Both the position numbers and the translations under genes were made by a program. The notes under the pieces are model-generated. The model was not told the DNA's origin and made no database searches. It saw only the letters and a list, made by a program, of their open reading frames with translations. From Legionella adelaidensis (GTDB lineage: Bacteria; Pseudomonadota; Gammaproteobacteria; Legionellales; Legionellaceae), in the NCBI RefSeq assembly GCF_900637865.1, contig NZ_LR134418.1, forward strand, positions 248,001 to 312,000: a stretch of DNA of 64,000 nucleotides. The letters run 5' to 3'. Positions 50,901 to 59,883 of this stretch are shown here, one piece after another (the first letter of the stretch is position 1; the number at the start of each line of letters is the position of its first letter).

Positions 50901-52178
50901 ATAAAAGGTACTTATTACGCCGAAAAAGGATTACAAAGTGCAAAAGATAAAGATACCCTCGTCTTTTGTGTAATCAACGACTCCATCTTAGTAAAAGAGA
51001 GCGAACCAGGAAACAACAACTGGCTACCTACCGACAAAATTAGTAAAGGCGTAATCCAAGTATCTGAACGTGTTTATATGGATTGGTTGAGAAGTCACAA
51101 GCAGGAAGATTTAAAATCGTTCAATAAACGTATGCCTCCTCTTATTACCACTCCCGAATTATTAATGGTGGAAACCACGGTAAAAGATTTAGAGAAAATA
51201 GCCACCGATCTAAAGCGCGAGGGCTTATTGGAAATCATTCATGACGTTAAAAACTTACAGCCGGTTTGGGAAAGCCATAAATGGCAAGAGTATCAAGAAA
51301 AAATTGATAAAATAAGAAATAATATCGACTATTTACAGCAAGAATACCCTCCGCTCCCAGGAGATATAAAGGAAGACTTATCTGCTCTTGACGAGCAGCT
51401 TAAAATGGCAAGAAATAAAGTACCGACAGGCAAGAAAATTCCTATTCCTGAAAAGGTTGAGAAAAAAAGGGAACAGGACGCTTTTTACAAAGTGGCTGAA
51501 CAAGAAGTGAGTGAATTAGGATTTACTCACCGCATCATTAATAAAGGAGAGAGTATTACTCCAGATAGTAAAACGAAACCCCAAGTTAAAAATCAAATTT
51601 CTTCCTCCACTTCTTTAATTACCAAATACCAGGAAATTACTTTAAAGAAAGACCAGGTGATTCAAGCCTCAATTACTTTTGAAGATAATAACAAGGGCGT
51701 CTTGTTGCAAAATCATCGTGGTACCGTAACCGACGCTTCCCCACAAAAATTAACTAGCTCCCAACAAGTGAAATTGGCGGTGGAGCAGGCGAAAATGTTT
51801 TTAAGCAACTGGCGCCCAGGCAGTGGCGATATCATTATTCGTGGAACTGATTTAGAAATGGCAAACAAAGTTTATGCAGCAATTCTTCTTTTAAAAGATA
51901 GCCATCCAAGCCTAAAGGATTTATCCATTAAATCCTTTGTAACAGGGTGTGATGGACCTGGCCGCTTTGACTCTATAACGCGATTTATAAACCGGCATCT
52001 CGGTTCCCCCTCTAATGGGCCCATAAAAACAGAAACACGCGAGTTCCTGAAAACAGAACTTTCTGCTTTGTTTAACAACCCGGAATCGAATGCTTATAAA
52101 TTACGCTTGGCCTCAATTAACCTGGCAGATAAGCCCGGCGAGGATACTCCTCCTTTAACCCCGCATTCGTCAGATTAA
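47955..52178 (+). CDS. Very large P-loop protein with zeta-toxin-like segment, candidate effector
   Basis: 1407 residues from the ATG at 47955 (MPQSDLFHF). Residues 1-800 are mostly helical with no recognised domain. A P-loop, ILGPAGVGKTGAVRAM (Lys825), is followed by AKVDGGDTREVSQIRRWALQHAID, which is reminiscent of the DGDxxR segment after the P-loop in zeta toxins and related kinases. Later regions include coiled coils (residues about 1110-1160). The C-terminus is polar (DKPGEDTPPLTPHSSD). There is no signal peptide. The zeta-type kinase idea is inference; it may alternatively be an ATPase with an unrelated target. The start is supported by MPQSD; the frame is open 13 codons further up. 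Confidence 0.6.
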   Translation: MPQSDLFHFQAAVMNLAIARAREIAIDPQTQLNFDPQGRVLIEIKKSDLDDAIVAQAGRPLSDKITVSLDIHDFPTLLGKYYEAIEEKLITHKVKHPEAIVQQLQHSQSIGSINAIQQELHFHLSLSLRTWQTFFDEIYPGKFAGKEAELEKAYKDTLEHINELVLNEFAKALIKAQKPGEGLDISILNNALDKARESLARSAHDYLFKNILTNTHVIFSKDDLIKLHQNKSRLKEIAEQTTATPNDVIHTSCHQGLATWISGSENTAHHRVKGFDHLPQRQIISHPYKGTTVSTHEAARIQIRTPSLDVKDDEVKRDPKPYIADIADKLDGIKKFYSLDYDELLDDPKAFIYNLHTASNDYIFGLINAGDRNGNEQTQGADLILKGSHLYNKKQLDEERDAGQTPVFCFVQNLSVSGFGDTLGYTGNPLKQEATLMAEMALIHTLYPFCTPEQQAEINAAKDNYKKFLNKDERGEYFSASIEGQKALEIIRSVKDSWKAEPELPSEDFFQNAANSLKILIANDLHFSHDYAKLIQTLSIFVEKASIAGCKSGNERAQAINGRVAILDKLFHTPSEDRGIIADLLKQLAMNPNQPQEIATLLKNSIDNEYNLSGLQQAASLISLLDQGAASKVKAKSPYFYTIDRNHAEEPTMTHLHQNKSDLMQAHKGLGKFMFTAAEENIEDHLRNLGVIQLRIKKRERGELPDSIGEYNGETIVHIPEKEKHRLAFLQYLYSVHALGKPKMNPRLRDDLIRRGKQGDAAISMEQLLGPEGVELYTKALQEERDSVEFKKAIWEKATEETINGDRQFKKRFVAQILGPAGVGKTGAVRAMLRKLEEFMERDPDVPGQPMVAKVDGGDTREVSQIRRWALQHAIDMNYTGIRDLYDIGDKPILDEVKAIDVEDVAVQDPHMNIVIPTTDLKKVNREKLEHPESLQEVIVQVIGRREVIEYQQISRAWKTDWRDEQSLAESKAPPWLPLASYIKGTYYAEKGLQSAKDKDTLVFCVINDSILVKESEPGNNNWLPTDKISKGVIQVSERVYMDWLRSHKQEDLKSFNKRMPPLITTPELLMVETTVKDLEKIATDLKREGLLEIIHDVKNLQPVWESHKWQEYQEKIDKIRNNIDYLQQEYPPLPGDIKEDLSALDEQLKMARNKVPTGKKIPIPEKVEKKREQDAFYKVAEQEVSELGFTHRIINKGESITPDSKTKPQVKNQISSSTSLITKYQEITLKKDQVIQASITFEDNNKGVLLQNHRGTVTDASPQKLTSSQQVKLAVEQAKMFLSNWRPGSGDIIIRGTDLEMANKVYAAILLLKDSHPSLKDLSIKSFVTGCDGPGRFDSITRFINRHLGSPSNGPIKTETREFLKTELSALFNNPESNAYKLRLASINLADKPGEDTPPLTPHSSD

Positions 52179-52263
52179 AGGGATAGATTAGTCCGCTTAT
52201 GTAGTTGCATACAAGAAAATATAATGCTACTAATGACTGACTAAATAGGGATGTTGTGCACAT

Positions 52264-53835
52264 ATGCTTAAAAAGTTAACCATCATGTCGAGTGCTATCT
52301 TAAGTGCTTGTATGGTTGGTCCTAATTACCATGAACCAACAAAAAAAATTGAAACACATTGGTTACAAACGTCACCAAGCAAACATTCTTCCGTTACTGA
52401 AGAAGCAATACGCGAAGCAAAGTGGTGGGAATTATTTCACGACCCTACATTAACCTGTTTAATACAACAGGGATATCAAAACAATCTATCGCTAATGTCT
52501 GCCGGGGTTCGGGTATTGCAAGCACGAGCCCAACTGGCACAAGCGGTGGGACAACTCTACCCGCAACAACAGGCCATGGTTGGCAATATTACCCATCAAC
52601 GCATAGGTGGAGGAGAATTAAATAGCATTCTTCCTTCCAGTTTCGACATGGCTTCTTTAGGCTTTTCTGCCAGTTGGGAACTCGATTTTTGGGGGAAATA
52701 CAGACGCGCTATTTTATCTCAAGACGCTACTTTTTTAGCATCTCTTGCTGCTTATGATAATGCCCTGGTCACTTTAATGGCAGATATAGGTAACGCTTAT
52801 ATTAACATTCGTACTACAGAAGAGCTGATAAGAGTAACTAAAGAAAATATTTTCATTCAGAAAGATAGTTTACGAATTGCTCGCTCACGTTATAACGCCG
52901 GTGAAGTAGGACTTTTAGATGTCCAACAAGCACAAACCGAATTATCACGCACGGAGGCTTCCCTACCCACGTATATTGCAGATTTGCAAAAACAAAAAGA
53001 TATTTTAGGGGTTCTTCTTGGAACGGTTCCCAATGATATCACTTTCCAGTTAGCTAAAAACAAAAGCTATGGCATACCCAAACCACCTAAACAACTGGAA
53101 ATAGGTATTCCCAAAGAAGCCTTGGGGAGAAGACCCGATATTCATCAAGCACGACTTGAAGCGATTGCCCAATCAGAAGCAATCGGGGCTGTAAAAGCCA
53201 ATCTTTTCCCCTCACTTTCATTAACGGGTACTTTTGCATTTTCATCCACCAATATTGGCAATTCTTCTCTCAGTGATATGTTTAATTGGTCCAATCGTAC
53301 AGGCTCAATAGGCTCGTCCCTAACATGGCCTCTCTTTAATTATGGGCAAATTACTAATGCCGTTCGTGCCCAAGATGCTGTCTTTCAACAAGCTTTATTA
53401 AAATATGTAAATTTAGTTCTCCAAGCGCAACAAGAAGTACAAGACAACATAACAGGATACATTGAAGCGAAAAAAAGCGCTCAATTTTTAACCCAAGCCA
53501 ATACCGCAGCAAAAGAATCAACCCGATTAGCCATCATTCGCTATCGTGAAGGTGAAACAGATTTCACCACCGTAATTGATGTAGAGCGGCAACAGTTGCA
53601 AGTGCAAACCGAACTCACGAAAGCCCGCGGGGAAATCTCAAGGTTCATGATAGCGCTATACCGTTCTTTGGGCGGCGGCTGGCAAATTCGTGGACCCAAT
53701 GATGTGGTACCAGGCCAAATAAAAGCAGAAATGGCCGCACGGACAGATTGGGGAAATTTACTTGTGAAACAAAATCACTTGCCCCCTGCTACCAATAGCG
53801 ACCTACTGAAAGAACTTTTTATACCGAATTGGTGA
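52264..53835 (+). CDS. RND efflux outer-membrane factor (NodT-type lipoprotein)
   Basis: 523 residues of the TolC/OprM class. A lipobox (MSSAILSAC) anchors it to the outer membrane, followed by VGPNYHEPT. The conserved WELFHDPTL and ANLFPSLSLTGTF blocks and the second-repeat motif YREGETDFTTVIDVERQQLQVQTEL are present. It forms the exit duct of the pump encoded by the two genes downstream (gap 6 bp). Family length is about 470, so there is a longer C-terminal tail (about 40 residues after SLGGGWQ). Confidence 0.9.
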   Translation: MLKKLTIMSSAILSACMVGPNYHEPTKKIETHWLQTSPSKHSSVTEEAIREAKWWELFHDPTLTCLIQQGYQNNLSLMSAGVRVLQARAQLAQAVGQLYPQQQAMVGNITHQRIGGGELNSILPSSFDMASLGFSASWELDFWGKYRRAILSQDATFLASLAAYDNALVTLMADIGNAYINIRTTEELIRVTKENIFIQKDSLRIARSRYNAGEVGLLDVQQAQTELSRTEASLPTYIADLQKQKDILGVLLGTVPNDITFQLAKNKSYGIPKPPKQLEIGIPKEALGRRPDIHQARLEAIAQSEAIGAVKANLFPSLSLTGTFAFSSTNIGNSSLSDMFNWSNRTGSIGSSLTWPLFNYGQITNAVRAQDAVFQQALLKYVNLVLQAQQEVQDNITGYIEAKKSAQFLTQANTAAKESTRLAIIRYREGETDFTTVIDVERQQLQVQTELTKARGEISRFMIALYRSLGGGWQIRGPNDVVPGQIKAEMAARTDWGNLLVKQNHLPPATNSDLLKELFIPNW

Positions 53836-53841
53836 TGAAGA

Positions 53842-54996
53842 ATGAAACGAAATAATCAACAACTGAAAATAATAGGTATCGCTTTACTGGTGTTTATACT
53901 TGTTTATGCCATTTATTATTACCACAATAAAAATAAAAAAGTTGCCCTGCCACCTGCCATAGTAAGTATTCAAAAACCGGTAACGAAAGAAATGGCCGAA
54001 TATATTACCCAAACTGGAAATACCGTTGCTTATAACTCTGTTGATCTGGTAGGTCGGGTTGAAGGATATCTGGAAAAAATAAATTTCGTAGATGGCAGTA
54101 TCGTTAAAAAAGGCGATCTTCTTTTTGTCATTGAACCAGAGCCATACTATCAAAGCCTTAAAGAAGCCGAAGCGACTCTGGCTGCACAAAAAGCAGAGCT
54201 GGCTTATGCCAAAGCTGAATATGCTCGCCAACAAAAGATGTTCAAACAAAATGCCACTTCTCTTAATAATGTACAAATTTGGTTAGCAAAAAGTCAGCAA
54301 TCACAAGCCGAAGTAGAAAAAGCGGAAGCAAATTTAGAAAACGCAAAGATTACGTATAGTTATACGCATGTTTTAGCACCTTTTAATGGTCGGGTAGGCC
54401 GCCACTTAATTGATGTGGGTAATTTGGTAGGAAATGGCAAGGCCACTGATCTGGCTACCATTGAGCAAATTAATCCTATCTATGTTTATTTTAACTTAAA
54501 TGAACTCGATTTGCTTCGCGTTAGAAAAGTTGCCAAAGAGCATGGAATTACTGCCGCAGATATCAATAAAATTGATGTGGCAGTACAAATGCAAAATGAA
54601 AAAGGCTTTCCCCATAAAGGTAAACTGGATTTTGTTAATACCGGCTTAAATTCTTCTACAGGCACTATGGAATTTCGCGGCGTTCTGCCTAACAAAGACT
54701 ATGCTTTAGTTCCTGGCTTATTTGTACAGGTACGTATTGCCCTCGGTAAACCGGCTCCTCATTTAACCATACCTGACACTGCCATTTTATATGATCAAAT
54801 TGGCCCGTATATTTATTTGCTTGATCAAAATAATGTGGTGGTTCTACAAAGAGTTACGCTGGGAAGCGTTGAGCAAGGAATGCGTGCGATAATTAGCGGC
54901 CTTAAAGCCAATGATAAGGTCATTGTTGGCGGTCTACAAAATGCAACCCCTGGGAAACAGGTGACTCCTACTATGAGTAGTGGAGCTTCGCGATGA
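53842..54996 (+). CDS. RND membrane-fusion (periplasmic adaptor) protein
   Basis: 384 residues. A single N-terminal hydrophobic segment (IIGIALLVFILVYAIYYY) anchors it in the inner membrane. The lipoyl and hairpin domains include VEGYLEKINFVDGSIVKKGDLLFVIEPEPY, then a coiled-coil hairpin, and YTHVLAPFNGRVGRHLIDVGNLV. It links the permease to the outer-membrane factor. The stop overlaps the permease ATG by 4 bp. All domains are present. Confidence 0.92.
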   Translation: MKRNNQQLKIIGIALLVFILVYAIYYYHNKNKKVALPPAIVSIQKPVTKEMAEYITQTGNTVAYNSVDLVGRVEGYLEKINFVDGSIVKKGDLLFVIEPEPYYQSLKEAEATLAAQKAELAYAKAEYARQQKMFKQNATSLNNVQIWLAKSQQSQAEVEKAEANLENAKITYSYTHVLAPFNGRVGRHLIDVGNLVGNGKATDLATIEQINPIYVYFNLNELDLLRVRKVAKEHGITAADINKIDVAVQMQNEKGFPHKGKLDFVNTGLNSSTGTMEFRGVLPNKDYALVPGLFVQVRIALGKPAPHLTIPDTAILYDQIGPYIYLLDQNNVVVLQRVTLGSVEQGMRAIISGLKANDKVIVGGLQNATPGKQVTPTMSSGASR

Positions 54997-57900
54997 TTTC
55001 AAAATTCTTCATTGAGAGACCTGTTTTAGCCAATGTAATCGCGCTCCTTCTTGTTTTTCTTGGACTCATCATTATATTTATATTGCCCGTTTCTCAGTAC
55101 CCAGCGATTGTTCCCCCTACGATTCAAGTAACTACTAACTATCCCGGAGCGGATGCTAAAACCTTAATTAATACCGTTGCCCTGCCTATTGAGCAGCAGG
55201 TTAATGGCGTAGAAAATATGTTATACATGCAATCTACCAGTACCAACACGGGGAATTATACTCTCATTGTGACATTTGACATTGGCACCGATCTCAATTT
55301 CGCCCAGGTTCTGGTTCAAAATCGCGTACAGGCAGCCATGGCACAACTACCCCAATCTGTCCAACAGCAAGGGGTCGTAGTGCAGCAAAAATCTACCGCT
55401 ATCCTGCAATTTATTACATTAACCGCGGAAAACAACCAATATGATGGTTTATTTTTAAATAACTATGCCACCATCAACATGCAAGACGAGCTTGCGCGCT
55501 TACCAGGTGTTGGGAACGTGCTTATTTTTGGCTCGGGAAATTACGCCATGCGTATTTGGCTCGATCCAAAGAAGATGTTGGCTTATTCTTTAAATCCCAG
55601 AGATGTTTTGAATGCCATCAGTAATCAAAATAAAGAAATTTCTGCGGGTCAAATTGCCGCCCCTCCGACTAACAGTAACCCTGCTTATCAATTTACCGTA
55701 AATGTTCCGGGCCAATTAGCCAATCCTGAGCAATTTGAAAACATTATTATTAAAACAGTAGCTACACAACCGAATGAAAATGCCAATGCCAGCAGTAGCG
55801 CTCAAATCATTCGTATAAAAGATGTAGGTAGAGTGGAGTTAGGTTCATCAAGTTATAACCAACTAGCAAAATTAAATGGAAAGCCAGCTGCGGCTATTGG
55901 TATTTTCCAACTACCCGGCGCCAATGCGTTACAAGTTGCGAATGAAGTCCGTAAGACGGTGGACAAAATGGCTAAGAAATTTCCACCGGGGCTGAAGTAT
56001 TCTATTCCTTTTGACACTACTGTTTTCGTTAAAGCTTCCGTCACGGAGGTATACAAAACATTATTCGAAGCAGGAATTTTAGTACTATTGGTTATCGTAG
56101 TGTTCTTACAAAATTTCCGCGCTACCTTAGTGCCTGCTACTACCGTCCCGGTTACTATTATTGGCTCTTTTATTGCTATGTTTATGCTGGGTTACTCCAT
56201 AAACCTGCTCACTCTTTTCGCATTAGTTCTAGCCATTGGAATTGTTGTCGACGATGCCATTGTGATTGTAGAAGGGGTAAGCCAACACATTGAGCGGGGT
56301 ATACCGCCTAAAGAGGCAGCTATTGAAACCATGCGTGAGCTCTTTGGCCCAATTATGGGTATCACACTTGTCTTAATGGCAGTATTTGTTCCTGCTGGTT
56401 TTATGCCAGGGCTGACCGGCGCAATGTATGCCCAATTTGCCTTGGTAATTGCTTCTACCGCCCTCATCAGCGCTATCAATGCGATGACATTAAAACCGAC
56501 CCAGTGCGCTTTATGGCTTAGACCTATTGATCCCAACAAGCCTAAAAATGTTTTTTTCCGCGCTTTCGACAGAGTATATAACCCAATTGAAGAAAGGTAT
56601 GTAAATTTTATTAACCGCCTGGTACATAAAAGTAAAAAAACAGGAATAATTGGCGCCATTTTAGTAGCTATCGCTATTTTTGGGATAGCACGCATTCCAA
56701 CAGGCTTTATTCCTATTGAAGATCAGGGCTATTTAGTATTAAGCGTTTTATTACCAGACGGTTCTAGTCTTAATCGCACGGATCAAGTTCTTAATAATCT
56801 TACCCAAGAAGTTTCCAAGATAGGTGGGATTGCAAATGTTATCGCTATTGACGGCATCTCATTACTAGACAATAACGCAAGCTTGGCTAACTCTGGAGTG
56901 TTGTATGTAATGTTTAAAGATTGGAGCGTAAGAGGTAAAGGGGAAGATTTACTTTCCCTCTATACGAAATTAAATGACATAGCTGCAAAGACCCTTGATG
57001 CAAAAGTATTAGTTGTAGTTCCTCCCCCTATTCAAGGCCTGGGATTATCAGGGGGGTTTCAAATGCAAGTTGAGTTACAAGATGGCTCCTTCGACTATCA
57101 AAAGTTACAAAATGTTACCGATCAATTAATTCAAAATTCACTACAAATTGCTGTTGTACAAAAATTAATGACTTCGTTTCGTGCTTTTGTTCCCCAAGTT
57201 TCAGCTCCTATTAATCGCACAAAAGCAGAATCCGTGGGAGTGGCATTGGGAGATGCTTTTGATACGTTGCAAACCTACTTAGGTTCTTCCTATGTCAATT
57301 TATTTACAAAATTTGGTCAAGTTTTTCAGGTCTATGTGCAAGCAGACGCTTCCTCTCGTATGACTATTGATGATGTGCGCAATTTTTATGTTAAAAACAA
57401 TTCTGGTCAGATGGTACCCTTGGGAACATTAACCGACATTACTCCAACTGTCGGCCCTGGAATTATATCTTTATATAATCTCTATCCTTCCAGTAGTATT
57501 AACGGCATGGCCGGAACAGGGTATAGTTCCGGGCAGGCAATTACAGCCATGGAACAATTGGCAAAAGAATTTCTCCCTGCAGGCATTTCTTTTGAATGGA
57601 CTAGTACCGCTTATCAAGAAAAAGTGGCTGGGAACTTAAGTTATTTAATTTTCTTAATGTCTATTGTTCTAGTCTATCTAATTTTAGCGGGGCAATATGA
57701 AAATTGGTTTACCCCCGGGGCTATTATTTTTAGTGTACCTTTAGCGTTAATCGGCACGGCCTCGGTTCTATTGCTTTTAGGTTTAGCCAATAACATGTAC
57801 ACCCAAATTGGGTTACTATTATTGCTGGCCCTTGCAGCCAAAAACGCTATTCTCATAGTCGAGGTGGCTAGAGAGCACAGGGAATTGCACGGCAGGTCTA

Positions 57901-58178
57901 TTTTAGAGGCAGCCGTTTTAGGTGCAAAAACACGGTTTCGCCCCATTTTAATGACCTCTTTTGCCTTTATCATGGGAGTACTGCCTTTGGTTTTTGCCTC
58001 AGGCGCAGGGGCCAATGCGAGGCGCTCTATAGGTATTGCTGTAGCCAGCGGTATGTTGGCTTCCACTTGTTTAGCCGTAGTTTTTGTACCATCTTTTTAC
58101 GTTATCATTCAAACATGGTTTGAAAAAAGACAGCTTAAGAAGAAAAAGGTAGTTGTTCCCTCTGCGCAGGGAACCTAA
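54993..58178 (+). CDS. RND multidrug efflux permease (HAE1 family)
   Basis: 1061 residues, 12 membrane helices and two large periplasmic loops. Opening ISKFFIERPVLANVIALLLV; TM4 contains AIGIVVDDAIVIVE with the proton-relay Asp pair (Asp420, Asp421); TM10 has AAKNAILIVEVA with the essential Lys. Also PVTIIGSFIAMFML and FIPIEDQGYLVLSV. It uses the proton gradient to pump drugs, detergents or lipids from the periplasm. It is the last gene of a three-gene operon; substrate specificity is unknown. Confidence 0.95.
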   Translation: MISKFFIERPVLANVIALLLVFLGLIIIFILPVSQYPAIVPPTIQVTTNYPGADAKTLINTVALPIEQQVNGVENMLYMQSTSTNTGNYTLIVTFDIGTDLNFAQVLVQNRVQAAMAQLPQSVQQQGVVVQQKSTAILQFITLTAENNQYDGLFLNNYATINMQDELARLPGVGNVLIFGSGNYAMRIWLDPKKMLAYSLNPRDVLNAISNQNKEISAGQIAAPPTNSNPAYQFTVNVPGQLANPEQFENIIIKTVATQPNENANASSSAQIIRIKDVGRVELGSSSYNQLAKLNGKPAAAIGIFQLPGANALQVANEVRKTVDKMAKKFPPGLKYSIPFDTTVFVKASVTEVYKTLFEAGILVLLVIVVFLQNFRATLVPATTVPVTIIGSFIAMFMLGYSINLLTLFALVLAIGIVVDDAIVIVEGVSQHIERGIPPKEAAIETMRELFGPIMGITLVLMAVFVPAGFMPGLTGAMYAQFALVIASTALISAINAMTLKPTQCALWLRPIDPNKPKNVFFRAFDRVYNPIEERYVNFINRLVHKSKKTGIIGAILVAIAIFGIARIPTGFIPIEDQGYLVLSVLLPDGSSLNRTDQVLNNLTQEVSKIGGIANVIAIDGISLLDNNASLANSGVLYVMFKDWSVRGKGEDLLSLYTKLNDIAAKTLDAKVLVVVPPPIQGLGLSGGFQMQVELQDGSFDYQKLQNVTDQLIQNSLQIAVVQKLMTSFRAFVPQVSAPINRTKAESVGVALGDAFDTLQTYLGSSYVNLFTKFGQVFQVYVQADASSRMTIDDVRNFYVKNNSGQMVPLGTLTDITPTVGPGIISLYNLYPSSSINGMAGTGYSSGQAITAMEQLAKEFLPAGISFEWTSTAYQEKVAGNLSYLIFLMSIVLVYLILAGQYENWFTPGAIIFSVPLALIGTASVLLLLGLANNMYTQIGLLLLLALAAKNAILIVEVAREHRELHGRSILEAAVLGAKTRFRPILMTSFAFIMGVLPLVFASGAGANARRSIGIAVASGMLASTCLAVVFVPSFYVIIQTWFEKRQLKKKKVVVPSAQGT

Positions 58179-58220
58179 CTATGTTAGAATTTATGCTTAA
58201 ATTTTAACAAGGAAATTTCA

Positions 58221-58778
58221 TTGAACAGTTTAATTAGAATTACAATTGCCTTAAGTATTTTAGTGTCAGTAAATTGCTTTGCGAGTGATACGCGTTATCA
58301 ATTTCCCAATTCTACTCTCAGTATTATGAAACCCACATGGATTCCAGATATGGTTACCCATCCGTATAAAAATCCGGGGGTGGTGGATTTTGTTATGGGC
58401 CAAGGCTATTGGATGGCTCATGGTAATTATTCTGTTCAACTGTATGATGTACCCGCATCAATTACCGATACAAACAGCTTCTATAAAGAAACGATAGAAT
58501 ATTTTAAAGTCTATATGATTAAGGACAGAGCTAAATTATTACCCAATCTAAAATTAGTAAACACTAAAAGATTAAAAGTAAACGGTTATCCGGCTTATCA
58601 AGCGATTTCAGTTGATCGTACAAACAATCCGGCAGGTGCCATTGTCGCCACTTCAATTTATATGAAGAATAAGCTTGCAGTAGTTAGCCTTCTTACCCCT
58701 ATAAAAGCCGAAGATAAGAATATTCAAAAACAAATACCTTGGGACCACTATAATCAATTCATGCATTCTCTAAAATAA
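58221..58778 (+). CDS. Exported protein of unknown function
   Basis: 185 residues starting with TTG at 58221. Signal peptide MNSLIRITIALSILVSVNCFAS. The mature region, beginning DTRYQFPNSTLSIMKPTWIPDM and including KRLKVNGYPAYQAISVD, resembles beta-rich periplasmic proteins of the PsbP/DUF1795 type, but that is not certain. It lies 43 bp after the RND permease and may belong to its transcript. A hairpin follows at 58777-58803. Confidence 0.65.
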   Translation: MNSLIRITIALSILVSVNCFASDTRYQFPNSTLSIMKPTWIPDMVTHPYKNPGVVDFVMGQGYWMAHGNYSVQLYDVPASITDTNSFYKETIEYFKVYMIKDRAKLLPNLKLVNTKRLKVNGYPAYQAISVDRTNNPAGAIVATSIYMKNKLAVVSLLTPIKAEDKNIQKQIPWDHYNQFMHSLK

Positions 58779-58803
58779 TAGGTTGGGCGAAGCCCACCCT
58801 ATT
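58777..58803. terminator. Hairpin (AATAGG..TGGGC) after the RND cluster
   Basis: AATAGGTTGGGC and GCCCACCCTATT pair with one mismatch around GAA and are followed by TTTTC. It is a good terminator for the efflux transcript. Related GGC/GCC hairpins with the word TGGGC recur at about 59164-59178 and in inverted form at 61678-61732. Confidence 0.7.
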
Positions 58804-58905
58804 TTCGACTGATACAATGTTATTGAGAATAAATAACACATTCCGATTAAATAAGTCTTTTAATTATTACTATACTTAAACTGAAATAACTTGCTGGAGC
58901 ATCAA

Positions 58906-59148
58906 ATGAAGGCAAAATTATTAGTTCCATTGTTATTCACGTTTTTTTTAGGTATCCCCCTAACCTACGCTGATTCTTCTACTGAGAAACAAACCACGGC
59001 CACTTTTAAAACAGAAGATGGAAAAACAATTCGCTGTATGGTTCATCCAGAAGATAGAGAGAACCTTTCACAAGTAAAAAGTGGAGAGAAGGTAAAATTA
59101 GACAGTATGGGGTGTGAATCAGATGGTTTTTGTGAAGCATGGAATTAA
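58906..59148 (+). CDS. Small exported protein with TFKTxDG motif
   Basis: 80 residues from the ATG at 58906 (TGGAGC just upstream; another ATG five codons earlier). Signal peptide MKAKLLVPLLFTFFLGIPLTYA. Mature sequence ATFKTEDGKTIRCMVHPEDRENLSQVKSG ends with SDGFCEAWN. Two or three Cys are present. It is similar to the protein at 43870-44091, indicating a small family of exported proteins in this genome. Function unknown. Confidence 0.65.
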   Translation: MKAKLLVPLLFTFFLGIPLTYADSSTEKQTTATFKTEDGKTIRCMVHPEDRENLSQVKSGEKVKLDSMGCESDGFCEAWN

Positions 59149-59286
59149 TTAAGCCGTGCAGATGGGCTGCAAGGCCCACCTTCCTGCAACATCATTTGTT
59201 GGGCTTTTGGTACCGACCCCATTTCCCTGATTGATAACTTAAGCTCGTTTACATAAACTGATACTTTTAATCTCTCTGGAAATTTA

Positions 59287-59874
59287 GTGGAAGAATTAAT
59301 TTTAGCTACTAGCAACTCTGGAAAAATTGCAGAACTTAAAGAATTACTGTCTCCTATTCATTGTATACCTCAGCAAGAACTCAACATTCCAGATGTAGAA
59401 GAAACCGGCCTCACTTTTATTGAGAATGCCATTAGCAAAGCAAGAAACGCCTGTGCATTAGGAAAAAAACCCGCCATAGCGGACGATTCTGGATTAGTAG
59501 TGAAAGCCCTGGACGGGGCACCAGGAATTTACTCCGCTCGTTATGCGGGGAAAGAAGCCAACCCGCAAAGAAATATTGAACTTTTACTTGAAAATATGCG
59601 CCATATAAAAAACAGAGAAGCTTACTTTTATTGCGCGATAGTGATAGTCCAATTCCCTGAAGACCCTACCCCTCTTATCACTACCGGAAAACTAGAAGGC
59701 AGCATTACTTACGAACCCAAAGGTAGTAGCGGTTTTGGTTACGACCCCGTCTTTTTGATCAATGGCTATCAATGTACCGTTGCCGAACTGCCTCTAAAAA
59801 TAAAAAACACGGTAAGTCACAGGGCCCGCGCATTACAACAATTGCGATTCAAGTTACACTCGTTTGATCTCTAG
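59287..59874 (+). CDS. rdgB: Non-canonical purine NTP pyrophosphatase RdgB
   Basis: 195 residues. [15 protein letters not shown] at the start, [24 protein letters not shown] with the substrate Asp residues, [10 protein letters not shown] and [10 protein letters not shown] at the C-terminus. It hydrolyses XTP, ITP and dITP to monophosphates. The start is GTG at 59287. Its stop is 9 bp before the TPR-methyltransferase gene. Confidence 0.95.
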   Translation: MEELILATSNSGKIAELKELLSPIHCIPQQELNIPDVEETGLTFIENAISKARNACALGKKPAIADDSGLVVKALDGAPGIYSARYAGKEANPQRNIELLLENMRHIKNREAYFYCAIVIVQFPEDPTPLITTGKLEGSITYEPKGSSGFGYDPVFLINGYQCTVAELPLKIKNTVSHRARALQQLRFKLHSFDL

Positions 59875-59883
59875 TGAGCACCT

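Noticed and set aside
21251-52263. PmrA or CpxR boxes upstream of candidate effectors
   Set aside because: Fragments such as GTAAAG near 47895 and 33172 occur, but no full two-part box with proper spacing was found.
54486-54695. Minus-strand frame inside the RND adaptor gene
   Set aside because: Shadow of a full-length, motif-complete adaptor coding sequence.
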